64,000 nt of DNA from Escallonia rubra (GCA_033065855.1 JAVXUO010002525.1:16247-80246), one strand, 5' to 3'; numbered from the stretch's first letter, positions 11,745-26,055 are shown. The notes: generated by a model not told the origin, from the letters alone. Program-made: numbers and translations.

Positions 11745-11980
11745 GTGACCTGTTGACAGTGGCGAATGGCGGCCATAATTATAACGGTCCTAAGGTAGCA
11801 AAATTCTTTGTGACGGAAGTTTGGACTCGTAAAAAATTGTTACAATCAGGGCACTGTCTCGGAGAGAGGTTCGGTAAAATAGCCGTGTCTGTGAAGATGC
11901 GGAGTACCTGCACCTGGGATTGGCTTTGGACTTTCCTGTGCATCATAGGCGGAGGGCGAAGAAGTCCTCCTTCCTTATTT
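11745..11980 (+). pseudogene. plastid 23S rRNA fragment inserted in NADK2 intron 5 (NUPT)
   Basis: The stretch contains the universally conserved large-subunit rRNA strings ataacggtcctaaggtagc, gggcactgtctcggagagag and tgtctgtgaagatgcgga, then ggattggctttgg and ggcgaagaag, in the order and spacing of domains IV-V of plastid 23S rRNA. Many differences look like C-to-T changes. A segment of about 32 bases is missing between two CCTGG repeats (after gcacctgg). It is therefore an old nuclear copy of plastid DNA and not a working rRNA gene. A mitochondrial origin is less likely but not excluded. Confidence 0.88.
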
Positions 11981-12374
11981 ATGTGTTTTCTGGGATTAAG
12001 CAGTGTATTATGGTGTGAAAACACCCTTCAAGTTGATTTAAGTTTTGGCTACTATTTCAAAATGTTATGTGAATAGTTTCACAGAAATTGCTTGGATAGG
12101 GGGAAATGGTATAAAAAAATCTTTAGCTTCTCAAATTGCAGACAATGATGATTCTTTTCAACAAAGGCTAACCAACTTTCAAATGAGAATCTCTCTCATC
12201 TCGTTACGAAACGGACAACAAAAAATATTATCCAATTGGGCGTAATTATAGTACAGAAGTAAAAAATCCAGCGGTTAAACCTCCACAAGCAATGTTTTAT
12301 ACTTTTCTTTAATCTCAATATACCAGAAATTTCATTGTATCACTTCTAAAGTTCGGTCAGTTGTTTCTTGATAG

Positions 12375-12449
12375 GTTCAAGGCGATGGCGTCATAGTAGC
12401 TACACCCACTGGAAGCACAGCTTACTCTACAGCAGCTGGAGGTTCAATG
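12375..12449 (+). CDS. NADK2: NADK2 exon 6
   Basis: It is 25 codons (VQGDGVIVATPTGSTAYSTA then AGGSM) between TAG at 12374 and GTAAGC at 12450. It holds the NADP-binding TPTGSTAYS motif of NAD kinases and is intact. Confidence 0.95.
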
Positions 12450-14107
12450 GTAAGCCAGCATTGTTGCAGATTGATTTATAACCTTGTCAAAAGCATCATA
12501 CCGTGCTAATTCATTTACTTGTAGTCACTACTTTCAGCTTTCCCCCTTTTTCTCCTTGACTTTCATAAGTTCGTGACTTCTTGAGATAAGATTCTGATTA
12601 ACTGCCAGTCTTGTCAATCTAGCACCAGCTAACATAACAAGAAGAAAGTACCCCAGCTTTGATTATGGTAGTCTTCATTGCGTAAGCCATCATCTACTTT
12701 ATTTAGACGTAGAAACCTGCACTTTCATAATTCTATGATTGCAAGTAACTTCTTAACTTTTCTGAAACTTCAGCATGGATGCATCGTACATAAAGACGTT
12801 GGAGTGCATATTATTTTCTCTTTGTTTGTTTGAAAGATTTCTTAGGAGATTTGGCCCATGGATGTAATTTTTCTCTCTGTTGTATGGCTATTCAAAGAGG
12901 AAGGCGGTTTCCGAAGTACATGCATTTGGTGCCTTTAACAAGTCAACTCCTTAAGGAATGAATCTTATTGACTGTGTTGGAAGCAAAAGATCTATGGTAG
13001 ATACAAGGAACATGTTGGAAAGTGTTTTGGGAGGCTTATAATCTTCAGAAGTAACTTAAGCTGGGAGCTAGCCATGAAACGTGCTTATTGCAGATGAGAG
13101 TATTGTATTTTGAGACACATAGAGCGGGCAAGTAGTGCAAAGCTCGTTAAGATAAATGTCTTATAATTGTGGCTGTATTAGGATAAATGGATATTAACTG
13201 AACATCAAATAAAACAAGTTTTCGTTGTGATGCAAAAGAGTTTTAGTGGCAACATTGAAAAAGAAATTTTAGGACCCATTAATATATTCTCTGGACATGT
13301 ACAAAATAAATAGCTAATAAAGTAAGGTTTTTCAAACAGTTTTAAATCCTTGATCGTCATAGACCTTGCCTTTATGCCCATATATATAGCATACTCAAGT
13401 TTACTCCGTTTTTTTGTCCGGCCAGATACAATGGTCCAAAGAAGTATAACACGAGCGTGGTCTACTTTGTGTTGTGATTGCTTTGTCATCTGACTTTTCT
13501 TCTTCGTCATTTTCTCCATCTTTGTTCTCCTCGAAAGGAGCTCGTAAAAGCTGAAGTCACTTCTTGGATACATGGGATTATAGCTAGAGAGTTCAAAATT
13601 GTTAAGAGAAAATAGGAGAATTACAATAGAAAGTAGAAAGTCTGAATCCGCGAGTTACAATCTTCAGTCAGTTGATTTACGGTGAGGATACATCCTAAAT
13701 TGTAATTGAAGTCGCAGATCAGCACTCTGAACGGCAGCTCGTCACGCCTGATGGGACGATTACGTGACTTAGGCTTTGGAAAGGGAGTGGAAGGCAGCGC
13801 GCTTTGGCTATCTTCAGATACTGTTTTGCTTTGCAAGCAGTCAAATGTTTCGTCATGTTGACTACTTCCTCCTTTTTCTCATTTCCTGTCTGTCCACGTA
13901 GCCCTTTTTCAGTTGGCATTAAGAAGAAAGAAAAGTAACTAGAATTTGATCTTAGATATCCAGCACTTTAGTAGAGTTTCCTGATAAACGCCATGTTGGT
14001 GCTGCTATAAAGTTCTGCAATCTTATCTTCCACCCAGTTGATTTACATTGGTTGTTACTTGGTAGATAACAACATTAGTATCTGATTACGACTAACCTGG
14101 AATACAG
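12450..14107. other. NADK2 intron 6, no recognised content
   Basis: This is a 1.66-kb intron. I see no transposon end, RNA gene or second coding sequence in it. Confidence 0.6.
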
Positions 14108-14209
14108 GTGCATCCAAACGTTCCTTGCATGCTCTTTACACCAATTTGCCCACACTCCCTCTCATTCAGACCAGTTATACTTCCAGATTCTGCACGGCTT
14201 GAATTAAAG
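14108..14209 (+). CDS. NADK2: NADK2 exon 7
   Basis: It is 34 codons, from [20 protein letters not shown] to [10 protein letters not shown], between CAG at 14107 and GT at 14210. It is part of the beta-rich C-terminal half of the NAD kinase fold and is intact. Confidence 0.95.
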
Positions 14210-14369
14210 GTGATTTTGTCCTCATTTGAAGTCCTGCAAACTTTGTTTTACTCATGTATCTTATGTTTTTATTACGTTTTGGTTTTGGGTGGGTGGGGAG
14301 GCAAGGGATGGGCTAGTGACTGCATATATTAAATTAGCCGACTATCTGCAGGCATTTGCTTCTAAACAG

Positions 14370-14573
14370 ATTCCGGAGGATGCACGAAGCAATGCCTGGG
14401 TTTCCTTTGACGGAAAAAGAAGGCAGCAACTCTCGAGAGGAGATTCTGTCCGGGTGTCTATGAGCCAACATCCACTTCCAACGGTCAACAAGTGTGACCA
14501 AACGGGTGACTGGTTTCGCAGTTTGGTACGCTGCCTGAATTGGAACGAAAGGCTTGATCAGAAAGCCCTGTGA
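14370..14573 (+). CDS. NADK2: NADK2 exon 8 (last exon, with stop)
   Basis: It starts after AACAG at 14369 with IPEDARSNAWVSFDGKRRQQ and ends WNERLDQKAL followed by TGA (14571-14573), the conserved C-terminus of plant NADK2. An alternative upstream acceptor (ctgcag near 14351) would add six residues. The exon is intact. Confidence 0.95.
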   Translation: MPEDARSNAWVSFDGKRRQQLSRGDSVRVSMSQHPLPTVNKCDQTGDWFRSLVRCLNWNERLDQKAL

Positions 14574-17287
14574 AGCTTCTGAGAAGCCTTTTCTTCATAT
14601 ACTGTAAATTACTGTACAGATCATAGGTCGAAAGAGAGATAGATAATTCAGCTAAGAAAGGGTACATACATATATATAAAACAGTAGGGTCTGCCAATTT
14701 TTACTGAATTTTGTGTTAGCTCATAAATTTCCCCATTTTTCTTAATGTAATTTTTGTTCGAGTCTGCTTCATGAAATGCAACGACTGGAAAGAGAAGTAC
14801 TCATCCTTCCGTTAAGAAAGAAATAAAAATCGTCTCTTGAGACCAGAAAAGGAACGACGTTGTGTATTTGAATCTCTGGAGGTGATGATTGTTGATGTCG
14901 TGGTCTGTGGTGGAGCAGAATTGAGGGTTGCTATGTGGGTGGGGAAGAAAAAAGACGAGGGCAATTATGGCAGCACAAAGGTCTAATTAGACAATATAAT
15001 TAACTGGAAGTCATAAAATGCAAATCAGAAATGCAAATGCAGTAGCAGAATATGCATATTTAGGATCCTTTACTTTTGCACGAGATAGCCTTCCAAAAAA
15101 CTAAGGCGGATTAGTGACATGGTGGTAATGGAAAACCTCAGCATCCCAACAAAGTACCCCTGCACATTGGTACGAAGAGAAATCGAAAATTTATCTGAAA
15201 TGGAGAATAGTTTCTGTCCCTAACAATGTAGAACAAGCACAGGAACCATTATCAACGGACCTACAGATTGGTTTGATTCATACTCAAAACCTAAGACTCC
15301 ACTTAGAAGCACACAAACAAGCATGCAAAGGCTGAACTGGGTAGATTTGGGTTCTTACTGTCACTTTCCAGATATGCTGAAAAGGAGAGAGGCCAGTTGT
15401 TGGAAGGGCTGTTCTTGGAGGTTCTCCTCTTTGATGAAACCTTTCGTAAGTTACTAATGACGCAGAGATTCCTTGCTGAGCTTACCTTTTCGTGTCCGTC
15501 AATGATGGTCTGCTTATATTAGTAGCAAAGTAAATTTGTTGTGGTTTTCTCTAATTCCTGAGATTTCGATCTTGAAGATTTTGATTTTGGAAAGGGTACG
15601 TATATCACAGAGCACCAGCTTATACTTGTCAAGGGCCTGAAACACCACCTTCTTCCCTCTACTTCTTACTAATTTTCTTGTTTATCTGCAAGTAAACGAA
15701 TGGAGAACTAGAAGGGTCAAATTTGCAAGGGATCATCTGCTGTTTAAAGGCAAAAAAACTGGAAGTCCGAACAAAATCTCTACAAACCGAAAGAAAATGA
15801 AGGAGATCGCTCCTATCGTAGACTAATTCACCTTCTATAGCTGGTGGAAACTGATTTTTTTTTCCAGCCGAACAACTCCTATTGTATTAATAATCTGATC
15901 TGGAACCCCGCAGTCTACCGAATTGGCTCCAAGAGTATCCCTATTCCTCTACACCTCAGAAACTGTTATCAATCTTAGTTTATAGAAATTGACTTCATGC
16001 TGATTTGTTTTCCAAACCTGGCGTCCAACTGATATTTAATTGACTTCTGACTTTACTCCTTGAAGATATCATATAAGTTTCAGTCTTTGTCAAAGTTGTT
16101 TGAAAATTATAGTAACAGGAATTTGACTCTATGGGTGTTGCAGCCTCCACGTTTTTAAATTGTTTTGCTTGAAATAGGAAAAAACAAGTGATGCGGGTTG
16201 TCAACATATTTTGTCCCTTGGGTTCTAGTTCTACATTTAGATAACTCTCCTCTCTGTATTTGCAGTAGCCCTTATCAGTTTATGATGCTTTCTTGAACCT
16301 AATTCTTTTAAGGTGGTTTCTATGACATTTGATAGAAGACATTAGTTTTTTGTCATAAACCATTATCTCCTTCTCATTAACTTGATAACACCTTGCACTT
16401 CATCCTGGCCACTGGAGAGTTATTGTTATCGGAATACAGTCTAGAAATAGTTGAATGTACGAAGCCTTAACCTTGAGCAGCTCTGTTCGATATAAAATAT
16501 CAATAACCCTGATACAAAATGAAAGGTACACAAAAGTTCTGTAACTGAATAAACAAGGAAACATCTGATGGAACATGCTGCATAATTGGACCTAAAAGTG
16601 TTTCTTAATAATAGAAGTCTGAGAGGGACGGAGTAGCTGTCAAATCACATAATACTACCTACAGTTGGCCTCGACAGACTCCAAACAATGTTACAACAGG
16701 CTCTGATATGCCAGTCGAACCATGAGGGTTGTACAGCTGAGTGTGCCTAGCAAGAAAAAACCAAGTTTATTCTTGTAGACTAAGGGCAAGGCATGACAGG
16801 AGTACTATGAACTAAGGGCCGGGATTCAGATGATATTTGTTATACTAGCTGTAAACTAGATTATCTTACAACTAAGATTAGACATTTAAGGTAGCACGTG
16901 GTTCATAGCATTGTAGAAAGCCAGCCAGATGCAATTCCTTAAAAAACATTGCTAATAAGAGTACTGGAAAAAGTACTTCTGATGATCTGAAAATTTACAA
17001 AGCAAAGAGTACAAGTACATTAAGCACCCAGAATTACAAAAAGGGTAACAACCATAAGAAAACAAGCACATTAAACCTCACACTTAAGCTTACTGTCCTC
17101 TTCTACATTTGTAGATGCAGAATGACAAGCCAGAACTATAGCATTTACCCACTTTGGCAAATATTACCCCTACTTATAAACCCAAAAAGGAACAAAAGGG
17201 GGGATAACTGCATAAACATCCCTCATACTATGGCAAGTTTAGGCGATATCCCCTCATTCTACATTACCATTCCGCATATATGGATTT
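14574..17287. other. intergenic spacer between NADK2 and ACO (convergent 3' ends)
   Basis: The two flanking genes point toward each other, so this 2.7-kb stretch holds both 3' UTRs. I see no coding sequence, RNA gene or transposon end that I can support. Confidence 0.55.
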
Positions 17288-19114
<1,827 letters not shown>

Positions 19115-19159
19115 TTACTGACTTGGAAAGGTTGTGGTGATGGAGGAGGTTGGCAAGCC

Positions 19160-19167
19160 TATTTATA
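19160..19167 (-). promoter_or_regulatory. TATA box of the ACO gene
   Basis: TATAAATA on the - strand lies about 106 bp upstream of the ATG. It is preserved in the duplicate at 46183-46190. Confidence 0.7.
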
Positions 19168-19568
19168 GCCATTTTGTTAGGCTTCCCGCCACCTTGGATG
19201 TCAACTCTTAATATTTTAGCTGTTAATTTCAAGTTTAATACAGGGTAGCCGCTGGTCTAAGGTGTTGGACGGTGAGATGGTATAAAATTATAAACAAGGT
19301 CAATGTTCTGTTAGGTATTGGTAACCCACAACAGAAGCATATATACACCTTCCGCCTTCAGGTGAGGCATTCTCATTGCTTTACATGTCTTTCTATACTC
19401 TTCACTTTTTACAACCCCAAGTGTTAACTTACCCAACTATTCGGAATGCAATATATTGCTCTCGCTAAACTAATTAATTTGTCAGAATATATATATAGGG
19501 CTATCAATGGGACTTTTAATGATTTTTCCAACAATAACAAACTATTTTTTTATAATTTTCTCATTCAG

Positions 19569-22403
19569 TCCCACTACAAGAAAACAGAGTTTTAGTGACG
19601 GAAATTTCCGTCACTAAAAAGGCAATTTCCGTCACTAAAAGTTTTAGTGACGGAAAATTCCGTCACACGATTCCGTCACCTATACCCTTGTCACTAAAAA
19701 GGTAGTGACGGAATTAACGATTCCGTCACTAAATTCAGTGACGGAATGGAGACATTTAGTGACGGAAAATTTCCGTCACTAAAGGTATTTTATATTTCGA
19801 ATATCTTTTTTTAATTTCGTATAAAACAATTGGTGACGGAAAATTCCGTCACATGAAATACGTCACTAAAATAAATGGTGACGGAAAAATTCCGTCACTA
19901 AAGGTATTTTATCAATGTTTTATGCTTTTAGCGACAAATCATAAGCGTCGCTAAAATTATAAAACAAAAGAAGTATAGTTCCGCCTATTTTTTCAAATCC
20001 CATTTTTTTTCTCAAACCTGTATACAACAAATCGATCAACTCATCAAGCACACAAAATCCATTACTACATCAAACACACAAAATCCATTACTATATCAAT
20101 CTCCACAAAATCCATTAACACAATATCAATTACCATATCAACCTCCACAATTTCCATCAACACAAACTCCACAAAACCATTAACACAAACTCCACAAGTC
20201 CACAAACACATAAAATACCAAGTCCAACACAAATCCTAAACTATCATCCTTAAAAGAGCCTTCATTCTTATCATCAGCCAACACTTGCACAACTGCTTTT
20301 AATCTAGCAAAATGAATGACTGCTTCAAACCTGCAGCACAAACATGATACGAGTATAAGAATAAGTCTTACACCAAGAATTAGATCCTCTCCCCAACCAT
20401 GACTCCCAACACATGCTGTTTCAGATTAAGAAGTAGGTGAAGTACAAAGTGATTAGCTTGGAAAAAGGTTGAAAGCTAACACCCTCAACAAGCAGTTGTA
20501 CTGCTTAGAATCTTGATCACTCTAATTTGCACTACTTTTCTTTATTTCTTCTCTTTGCGCGAGTTAGTGAACCGATCGAGATAATCATGTGTAAATATTA
20601 TATATGCTCATCTAATAATAAAAGGCCCTTGTTGTAATCTTGATTACAACTACAAATAACATAAAAACTTAACAGCTAGAGAACTGGCGAATTTAGAGAG
20701 AAAAGAAAGACTTATATTGATTGTTCCATGTATATCCCCTTCCTTTCTTTTGTTTCTTCCTTATAAACCCTGCAAAACTTTGCCCCCAAAACAAGATCTC
20801 TTAAGAAAATAAAGTGGAAAATGAAAAAGAAACAGGAAATTAGAAACAGAAAACAAAATCGAAACCACTTCGACAGATTTATCAGATTCAAGTTAGGAAT
20901 ATGGAGAAAATAATAATCCATGTAATCTAGTTAGGAATAACGTTAAAGCTTCAAAATTTCTAAAGAAGAAGTCTTAACATGATTGACACTAACTAGTCTG
21001 CAGATATACAAAATTTAAACAAAACAATATGAAGAGAATAAGAGAGGCAGGGACCTCTTTTTCTATATATCAAGAAAATCTAGACTCTTAAAGTACCCTA
21101 GCAAGAAACTGCTCACTGCATAAGGGCGCCCAATCTGGGATGTGGATACAATTATATAATAATGTAGCGAAGAATTGAAATACTTAATGAATGAAGAGCA
21201 TTAGAAAGGTAAGATGAAGTTTCGACATGCACAAAACTTATTAGTGTTTATACCGATATAATTCATGTAGCTGCCATGGTACACTACAAGAACTCCAGCA
21301 ATCCAATAGAATATTTGGCCCAAGATCAGTTACATGTACCTTACAAGCTACCAGCTTTCCCCAATGCAAGAGAACATTCAAATAGTTCTCTTGTGAATTG
21401 ATGAGTCCATATAGTTCTTGATGATTGATAGAAATTCTATGAGCAAACAGAATCCAATAATAAGCAAAAAATGACGAAATCAAGCAAATTGTTCCAGTGA
21501 GAGAGAAGATAAGTACGATACCTCTGTCATGGCTGCGGATTGGATGCCGGAGGGAGGGGTCGGCAGTGAAAGATCGAGAGAGAGGCAGTGGATGTGGGGG
21601 GCGAAGGTGAAAGATCGGCCGGTGGTCCGGTGGAGTGGAGTGACCGGAGGACAGAGCCACGTAGGTCTTATTCTTCAGAACAAACAAGATGCAGCAGAGG
21701 TGGCCGTCCGTCGGCGTGTAGCGATAGCGGCGGCCGGCGTCAGCAGAGGTGGTCGTCCGTCAGCAGAGGTGGCCGTCCGTCGGCCGGAGATCTACTAATC
21801 TAGATCCCAACGAGCTGTCGCGACTCGCGTAGATCTCCGGAATCCCAGTTGCAGCTCGCCGTGCGCCGCTCGCAGCTCGCCGTGCGCCGCTCGCAGCTCG
21901 CCGTTCGCGGCTCGAGCTCGCGGTCTCGTCGTGGCTTCGGGCTTACAGCTGGTTGTCCATCTCTGTGGCTTCCTTGGCCGGCGGTGACGGAATGGGGAGA
22001 AAGGGAGGGGGCCGATGAGAATTTGGGGAGAAAGGAGGCGGCGGGAGGAGCTCAAAGAGATGGAGGGATAATGAAAAGAAAAGAAAAAACCCTAATTTTT
22101 ACATTTGGGGATTTTTCCAAAACTAAAAAAAAAACAAAAAATAATTAAAATTAGAATTATTAGTTTTAGGTGACGGAATTTTAGTGACGGAGCCAATTCC
22201 GTCACTAAAAGTCTTTTAGGTGACGGAATTTTAGTGACGGAGCCAAATTCCGCCACTAAAAATCTGTTTTCTTAACATTGGTTAGTTTATGTGACGGAAT
22301 TTTAGTGACGGAGCAAATTCCGTCACTAAAAGCCTTTTAGGTGACGGAATTTTAGTGACGGAGCCAAATTCCGTCACTAAAAACCTGTTTTCTTGTAGTG
22401 TCC
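19569..22403. mobile_element. CACTA (En/Spm) element, non-autonomous (element 19572-22400)
   Basis: The ends are CACTACAAGAAAACAG and its inverse, the classic CACTA terminus. The flanking 3-bp target duplication is TCC (19569-19571 and 22401-22403). Subterminal regions on both sides carry many copies of tagtgacgga/tccgtcacta in both orientations. I find no transposase open frame in the 2,829 bp. Copy B has the uninterrupted target at 46586-46588, so the insertion followed the duplication. Confidence 0.95.
21690..21912. repeat. GC-rich short tandem repeats inside the CACTA element
   Basis: A 21-bp unit containing cagctcgccgtgcgccgct is repeated about three times at 21850-21912. A second motif, cagcagaggtggccgtccgt, recurs three times between 21690 and 21785. 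The GC content is far above that of the rest of the element. Confidence 0.85.
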
Positions 22404-22907
22404 GTCTTTTGTATTTAAGTTTGTTTTGCATATGACATAGATGTCATGTTTGATACCATGTCCTATAGCAAACCCTGTTGTAGTGGGCTGTTGCCATGTG
22501 TCATAGGAAATCAATCCATGTCTTAGAGTCTATTGCCCTAACAGTGGATAAAAGAAAAAAGATCTTTATGTACATTGAAGGCGTACATGTCAATTATCGG
22601 TAATTAACATGTTATGGACTCATTGTATAGGTGGAGATGAGCTTGGGGTATACGTGTGATCACATAGCGCCCTGGTGTATTATACTACACCCTAATCTAC
22701 TGGATTTTACACCGATCTTAAAATCGTTTAAACACTGAGAGATCTATAGAAAAAAGTGTTAGAAGCCTCATTTAGTTATAGGCTGTACCTAAATGGGTCC
22801 ATGATATGTTATCGATAATGTGCCAAGCGGCAGAGAGTTTGAATTTGATAAGCGTCAGAATGCGAGTTTGAATTGGATAAGCGTCACAATGCGAGTTTGG
22901 AAGGCAC

Positions 22908-24023
22908 TAGATATAGCAATTTGATCCGCACTTGGCAGATATTCGACCCGCCCCAATCCTATAGGAACGGTCTCTTTTTTTTTCTTTATTAACGTTGATT
23001 GGGTTATGGAGTGTGTATGATAGTTAATTTTAAAACCCGTAACGGGTACAGATCATTTTGGTATCTAATATAACCATCCCGTTATCCGACTCAACTCGCC
23101 CCGCATATAATAAATCCTTAATCTGATCCTAAGGTGCAATCTTAGTCATCCATCTTGCTCATATAAATAAAGGATCACAAACCTTAGCCACTATTTCTCT
23201 TTCTCTTGTTCTCTCTTTTCCCCCGTCACACACACTCACCCATTGGCACGTCTGCTCTCCGCTGCATGGTCACCTCCTTCACAGACCACCTCAACACTTC
23301 CACTCGTCCACCGTTCTCCAATTGATTCCATATGTAATCAGACAAGGAGCTCAATGAACCCCAGTAGCATTCGATTCTATATCTAATAGGTGAATTGCCA
23401 TTTCAAGGATGGCGGCTTCTAGATAGCTGGACCAGCTCTCTCGTCTTTCACTCGATGTAACTATTTTACTCACTGTCATCTTGTTCTCAATCTATAGTGT
23501 GACTTAAGTGGATTGCCCCACTTGTATGCAGGTTGGTCGTGTGGTGAGTTAGATTTAGTGGCTGACGGTGGTGGAGGTAGGAGGCCATTCGTCGTTGGTT
23601 GCTCGTTCTCTAAGATGGTGGTCGCTAGTTGGTTGTTCGTCGTTGTTTCGATTGAGCTAAGAACTCTTGGTGAATGCGACTATGTTGGTGTCCTGCAGTG
23701 GTCAATGGCAGTGTGATGACCAGCGGTGGCTTCTGGCTCAGCGGTCATGGTGGTGACATGTGGTGTTGACTGCTTGTAATATGTATTTCTATTGGTTTTA
23801 GAAAGAAAAAAAAAGACACTAAATTACAATTCAAGCTAGGGTGGATCTGGGTGAGTTCGAATTTTTTTTTTTAAAGTATGTCGGATCGCTGATGGTATTC
23901 CCATCCCTTGACCCGTTGGCGGGGCGGGACAGAGTCATAGTCGTGTTTGTAGGCTACCAGGGCGGGTACGAATTTGCATAATATTCGCTTTCGACTAGCC
24001 CCATTGTCATTCCTATTAGGCAT
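22908..24023. mobile_element. hAT-type element, copy A (element 22908-24015)
   Basis: The element runs from tagatatagcaatttg to the inverse of taggaatgacaatgg. The 3' flank ttaggcat matches ttaggcac left of the copy B version (7 of 8 bases); in copy A the left flank is partly deleted. It is present in both copies, so it predates the duplication. The interior has no transposase. A small open frame at 23513-23716 is shared with copy B only because the element is duplicated. Confidence 0.8.
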
Positions 24024-24785
24024 AGACGATAGCTAAATGTTTACATGAAATCCGATGATATTTTACCAATGATAACATGACATGTTACCATGGTATGTTA
24101 GCCACCACCACTGCTGGCCGCTGGCAGCTGGCCGTCGCCTCCATTGCGCCTCCAACATTGCCGACAATTGCCGCCACTGGCAGCCATCGCTGGCCACCAC
24201 CACTCTATTTTTTAAATTCTTACTTTATCTTGATGCCATTGAAATCCAAATATACCAACCCAACTTAATTTTTTCTTGAAATAAAGCTCGTTGGGTTTCA
24301 AAAGCACATGGATTTTCTTGGGTTTAGTATACCTAATTCAATCAACCCAAGTTGCACTCCTAGGTGTAGGCGGCCGTTACTGTGTGAGAATGTCCATAAG
24401 TTCGTGACAAACGGCTAACGTTTTATGAAGGTACAAGATCTTATGCAGAATGTACAACATTCTAATTGAAACGTAAAACCCTTGTGAGCTGTTACGTGCA
24501 TGAAAACTTTTGTCCCAAATGGGATACACCCTTTTCCTACGCATTAGCTAAACGCTAGCTTCTGTGTCTGCATTTTGCTTCTAATATAAACCTCTGCCAA
24601 CTACCACCGTTCACATGTTGACTATCACGTACGGTTATCTTGCAGCCCCTCCCTTTGACTTTTAACACATGACATGCTCTTGTATGACAAGGGAAGGGAT
24701 CGGGTGATTAAAGTAAATGCACTGATTTGTAGGCATAGTTTGAGGGTTAAAGAAGATGACTTCAATAAACAAAGCTATCATCAAA

Positions 24786-26055
24786 CCCTACTTTAATCTT
24801 ATACATTTGTCAACCCCTTATACTAATTATATGCTATGTGTTGACAGTTTGATGATCCATAATATATTTGTTCCTAGAGAATTATCTGTGGAGTCATGAG
24901 CATTGTGGGACGTACACTTGGCACGCCGAGGCCTTCAGCTTCATTGTGATTGTTTGTATATTAGGGCACCATTTCAACGCGATCTGATCAAGAACATATA
25001 TTAAGAAACATACCAGTTCAAATTGTACTTGTAGTACATACCAGGCCATTTTTTGTAGAGGTGCATTGTTTAAGCAGTCAAGTTGTATTAGTGGGCATGA
25101 TTACAGGTAACCATCCACTCCAACCGTAACCACCGTGGCTGTTCAAAAGTAGGACATTGTTTAATATCTTGGAGGAGAAAACCTTCTCTGGTCCTAGCCA
25201 TTCACGCGGCAACCGCCAAGTATAACGTTCAATTTAGGTTATTGTTTCCTCTAAGAGTGAAACACGTGAATGACCGTCGTATTCAACAAAATCTAACAAT
25301 GAGAAAGCAAAAATTTAATTGAAGAACTATATAAGAAAATCGCAAACAAATCTATCGACAAAAAATATCGGCACAATAAAGGATTAGAAACGTGGAGAGG
25401 GTCATTTGAGTCACAAAATGAATATTGATATCCCAAGTGAACAAAATATGACGGCTAGATGAAATAAAAAAAAAAAGCAATAAAAGAGATAAGTGATTAT
25501 GTGATAGAGAGAAAGACTCACCATAGAGATAATTGTCAAATTTTAAGTTTCATAAAATGAGATTATCTCAAAGGAGGCTATGGTCAACTTATTATCATTT
25601 TGTGAGAGATATTTTTGAAACTTAAGTAGGATTAGTAAGTTTAAAAATTTTGAAAATTTATTTTACAAATTTAGAATTTATAAAAGGTGATTTTTGGGAG
25701 GAGAAGGTCAACTTAGTATTTTATTCTGAGAGATAATTTTGAAATTTTAAATAAGATCATTGAGTTTAAAATTTTTGGAATCCATTTTGAAGTTAGATTG
25801 CCATCACAAAAATTTTAAAAAGGAAACAAATATATAAGTAAACATATAAAGGGACATTATAAAAAAATCACCTAAGAAGATAATTACTTAGGTTAAAATC
25901 TTTTCCTCAATAAGATTAGATATTTTAGGTATGAAAATAATAATAGCTAAAATTTAGGTTGCTATACTGTAAATTGTCTGTAGAGAGAGATTATATTCAA
26001 GATTAGAATTAAAAAAGTTATAAAAAACAAAAATTCACGTGACAAGCTGAGAGAG
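24786..26055. other. 1.27-kb block present only in copy A
   Basis: Copy B has about 20 bp (49999-50018) in place of this AT-rich block. No gene is seen. The right edge (26044-26095) carries an inverted repeat, aagctgagagag against ctctctcagctt, that resembles a small MITE. I cannot say whether the block was gained in A or lost in B. Confidence 0.65.

Larger units (their letters stand above)
5300..14573 (+). pseudogene. NADK2: NAD kinase 2 (chloroplast-type NADK), multi-exon, disabled as read
   Basis: NADK2 phosphorylates NAD to NADP in the chloroplast stroma. The plant enzyme has a transit peptide, a long N-terminal region with a phosphatase-like fold, and a C-terminal NAD kinase domain. Exons read here: up to 5558 (ends LGLDSQ), 6871-8667, 9178-9299, 9397-9537, 9632-9856, 12375-12449, 14108-14209 and 14370-14573. 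All introns use GT-AG. Kinase motifs are present: CLGGDGVILH, NEIVVDRGSNPYLSKIE, TPTGSTAYSTAAGGSM and the C-terminal WNERLDQKAL. Lesions seen: about 23 residues missing with a frame change near 6943-6950; loss of the conserved tryptophan-rich segment after KEGVWRTSAMIS near 7675; a frame change near 7800; a T-run expansion (8 T where 6 are expected) near 7965; and a 1-bp deletion near 9472. The remaining sequence is highly conserved, so decay is recent, or some lesions are sequencing errors. The first codon and transit peptide are not certain. Confidence 0.9.

Noticed and set aside
13205-13573. 122-codon open frame in NADK2 intron 6
   Set aside because: It is antisense in an intron, its lysine-rich composition follows the base composition, and it resembles nothing known to me.
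21529-22055. GC-rich open frames on both strands in the CACTA element
   Set aside because: They are by-products of short tandem repeats and high GC; they show no protein domain and overlap on opposite strands.
23513-23716. Open frame (67 codons) conserved at 47721-47924
   Set aside because: Conservation comes from the segmental duplication; the frame sits inside a hAT-type element and resembles no protein I know.
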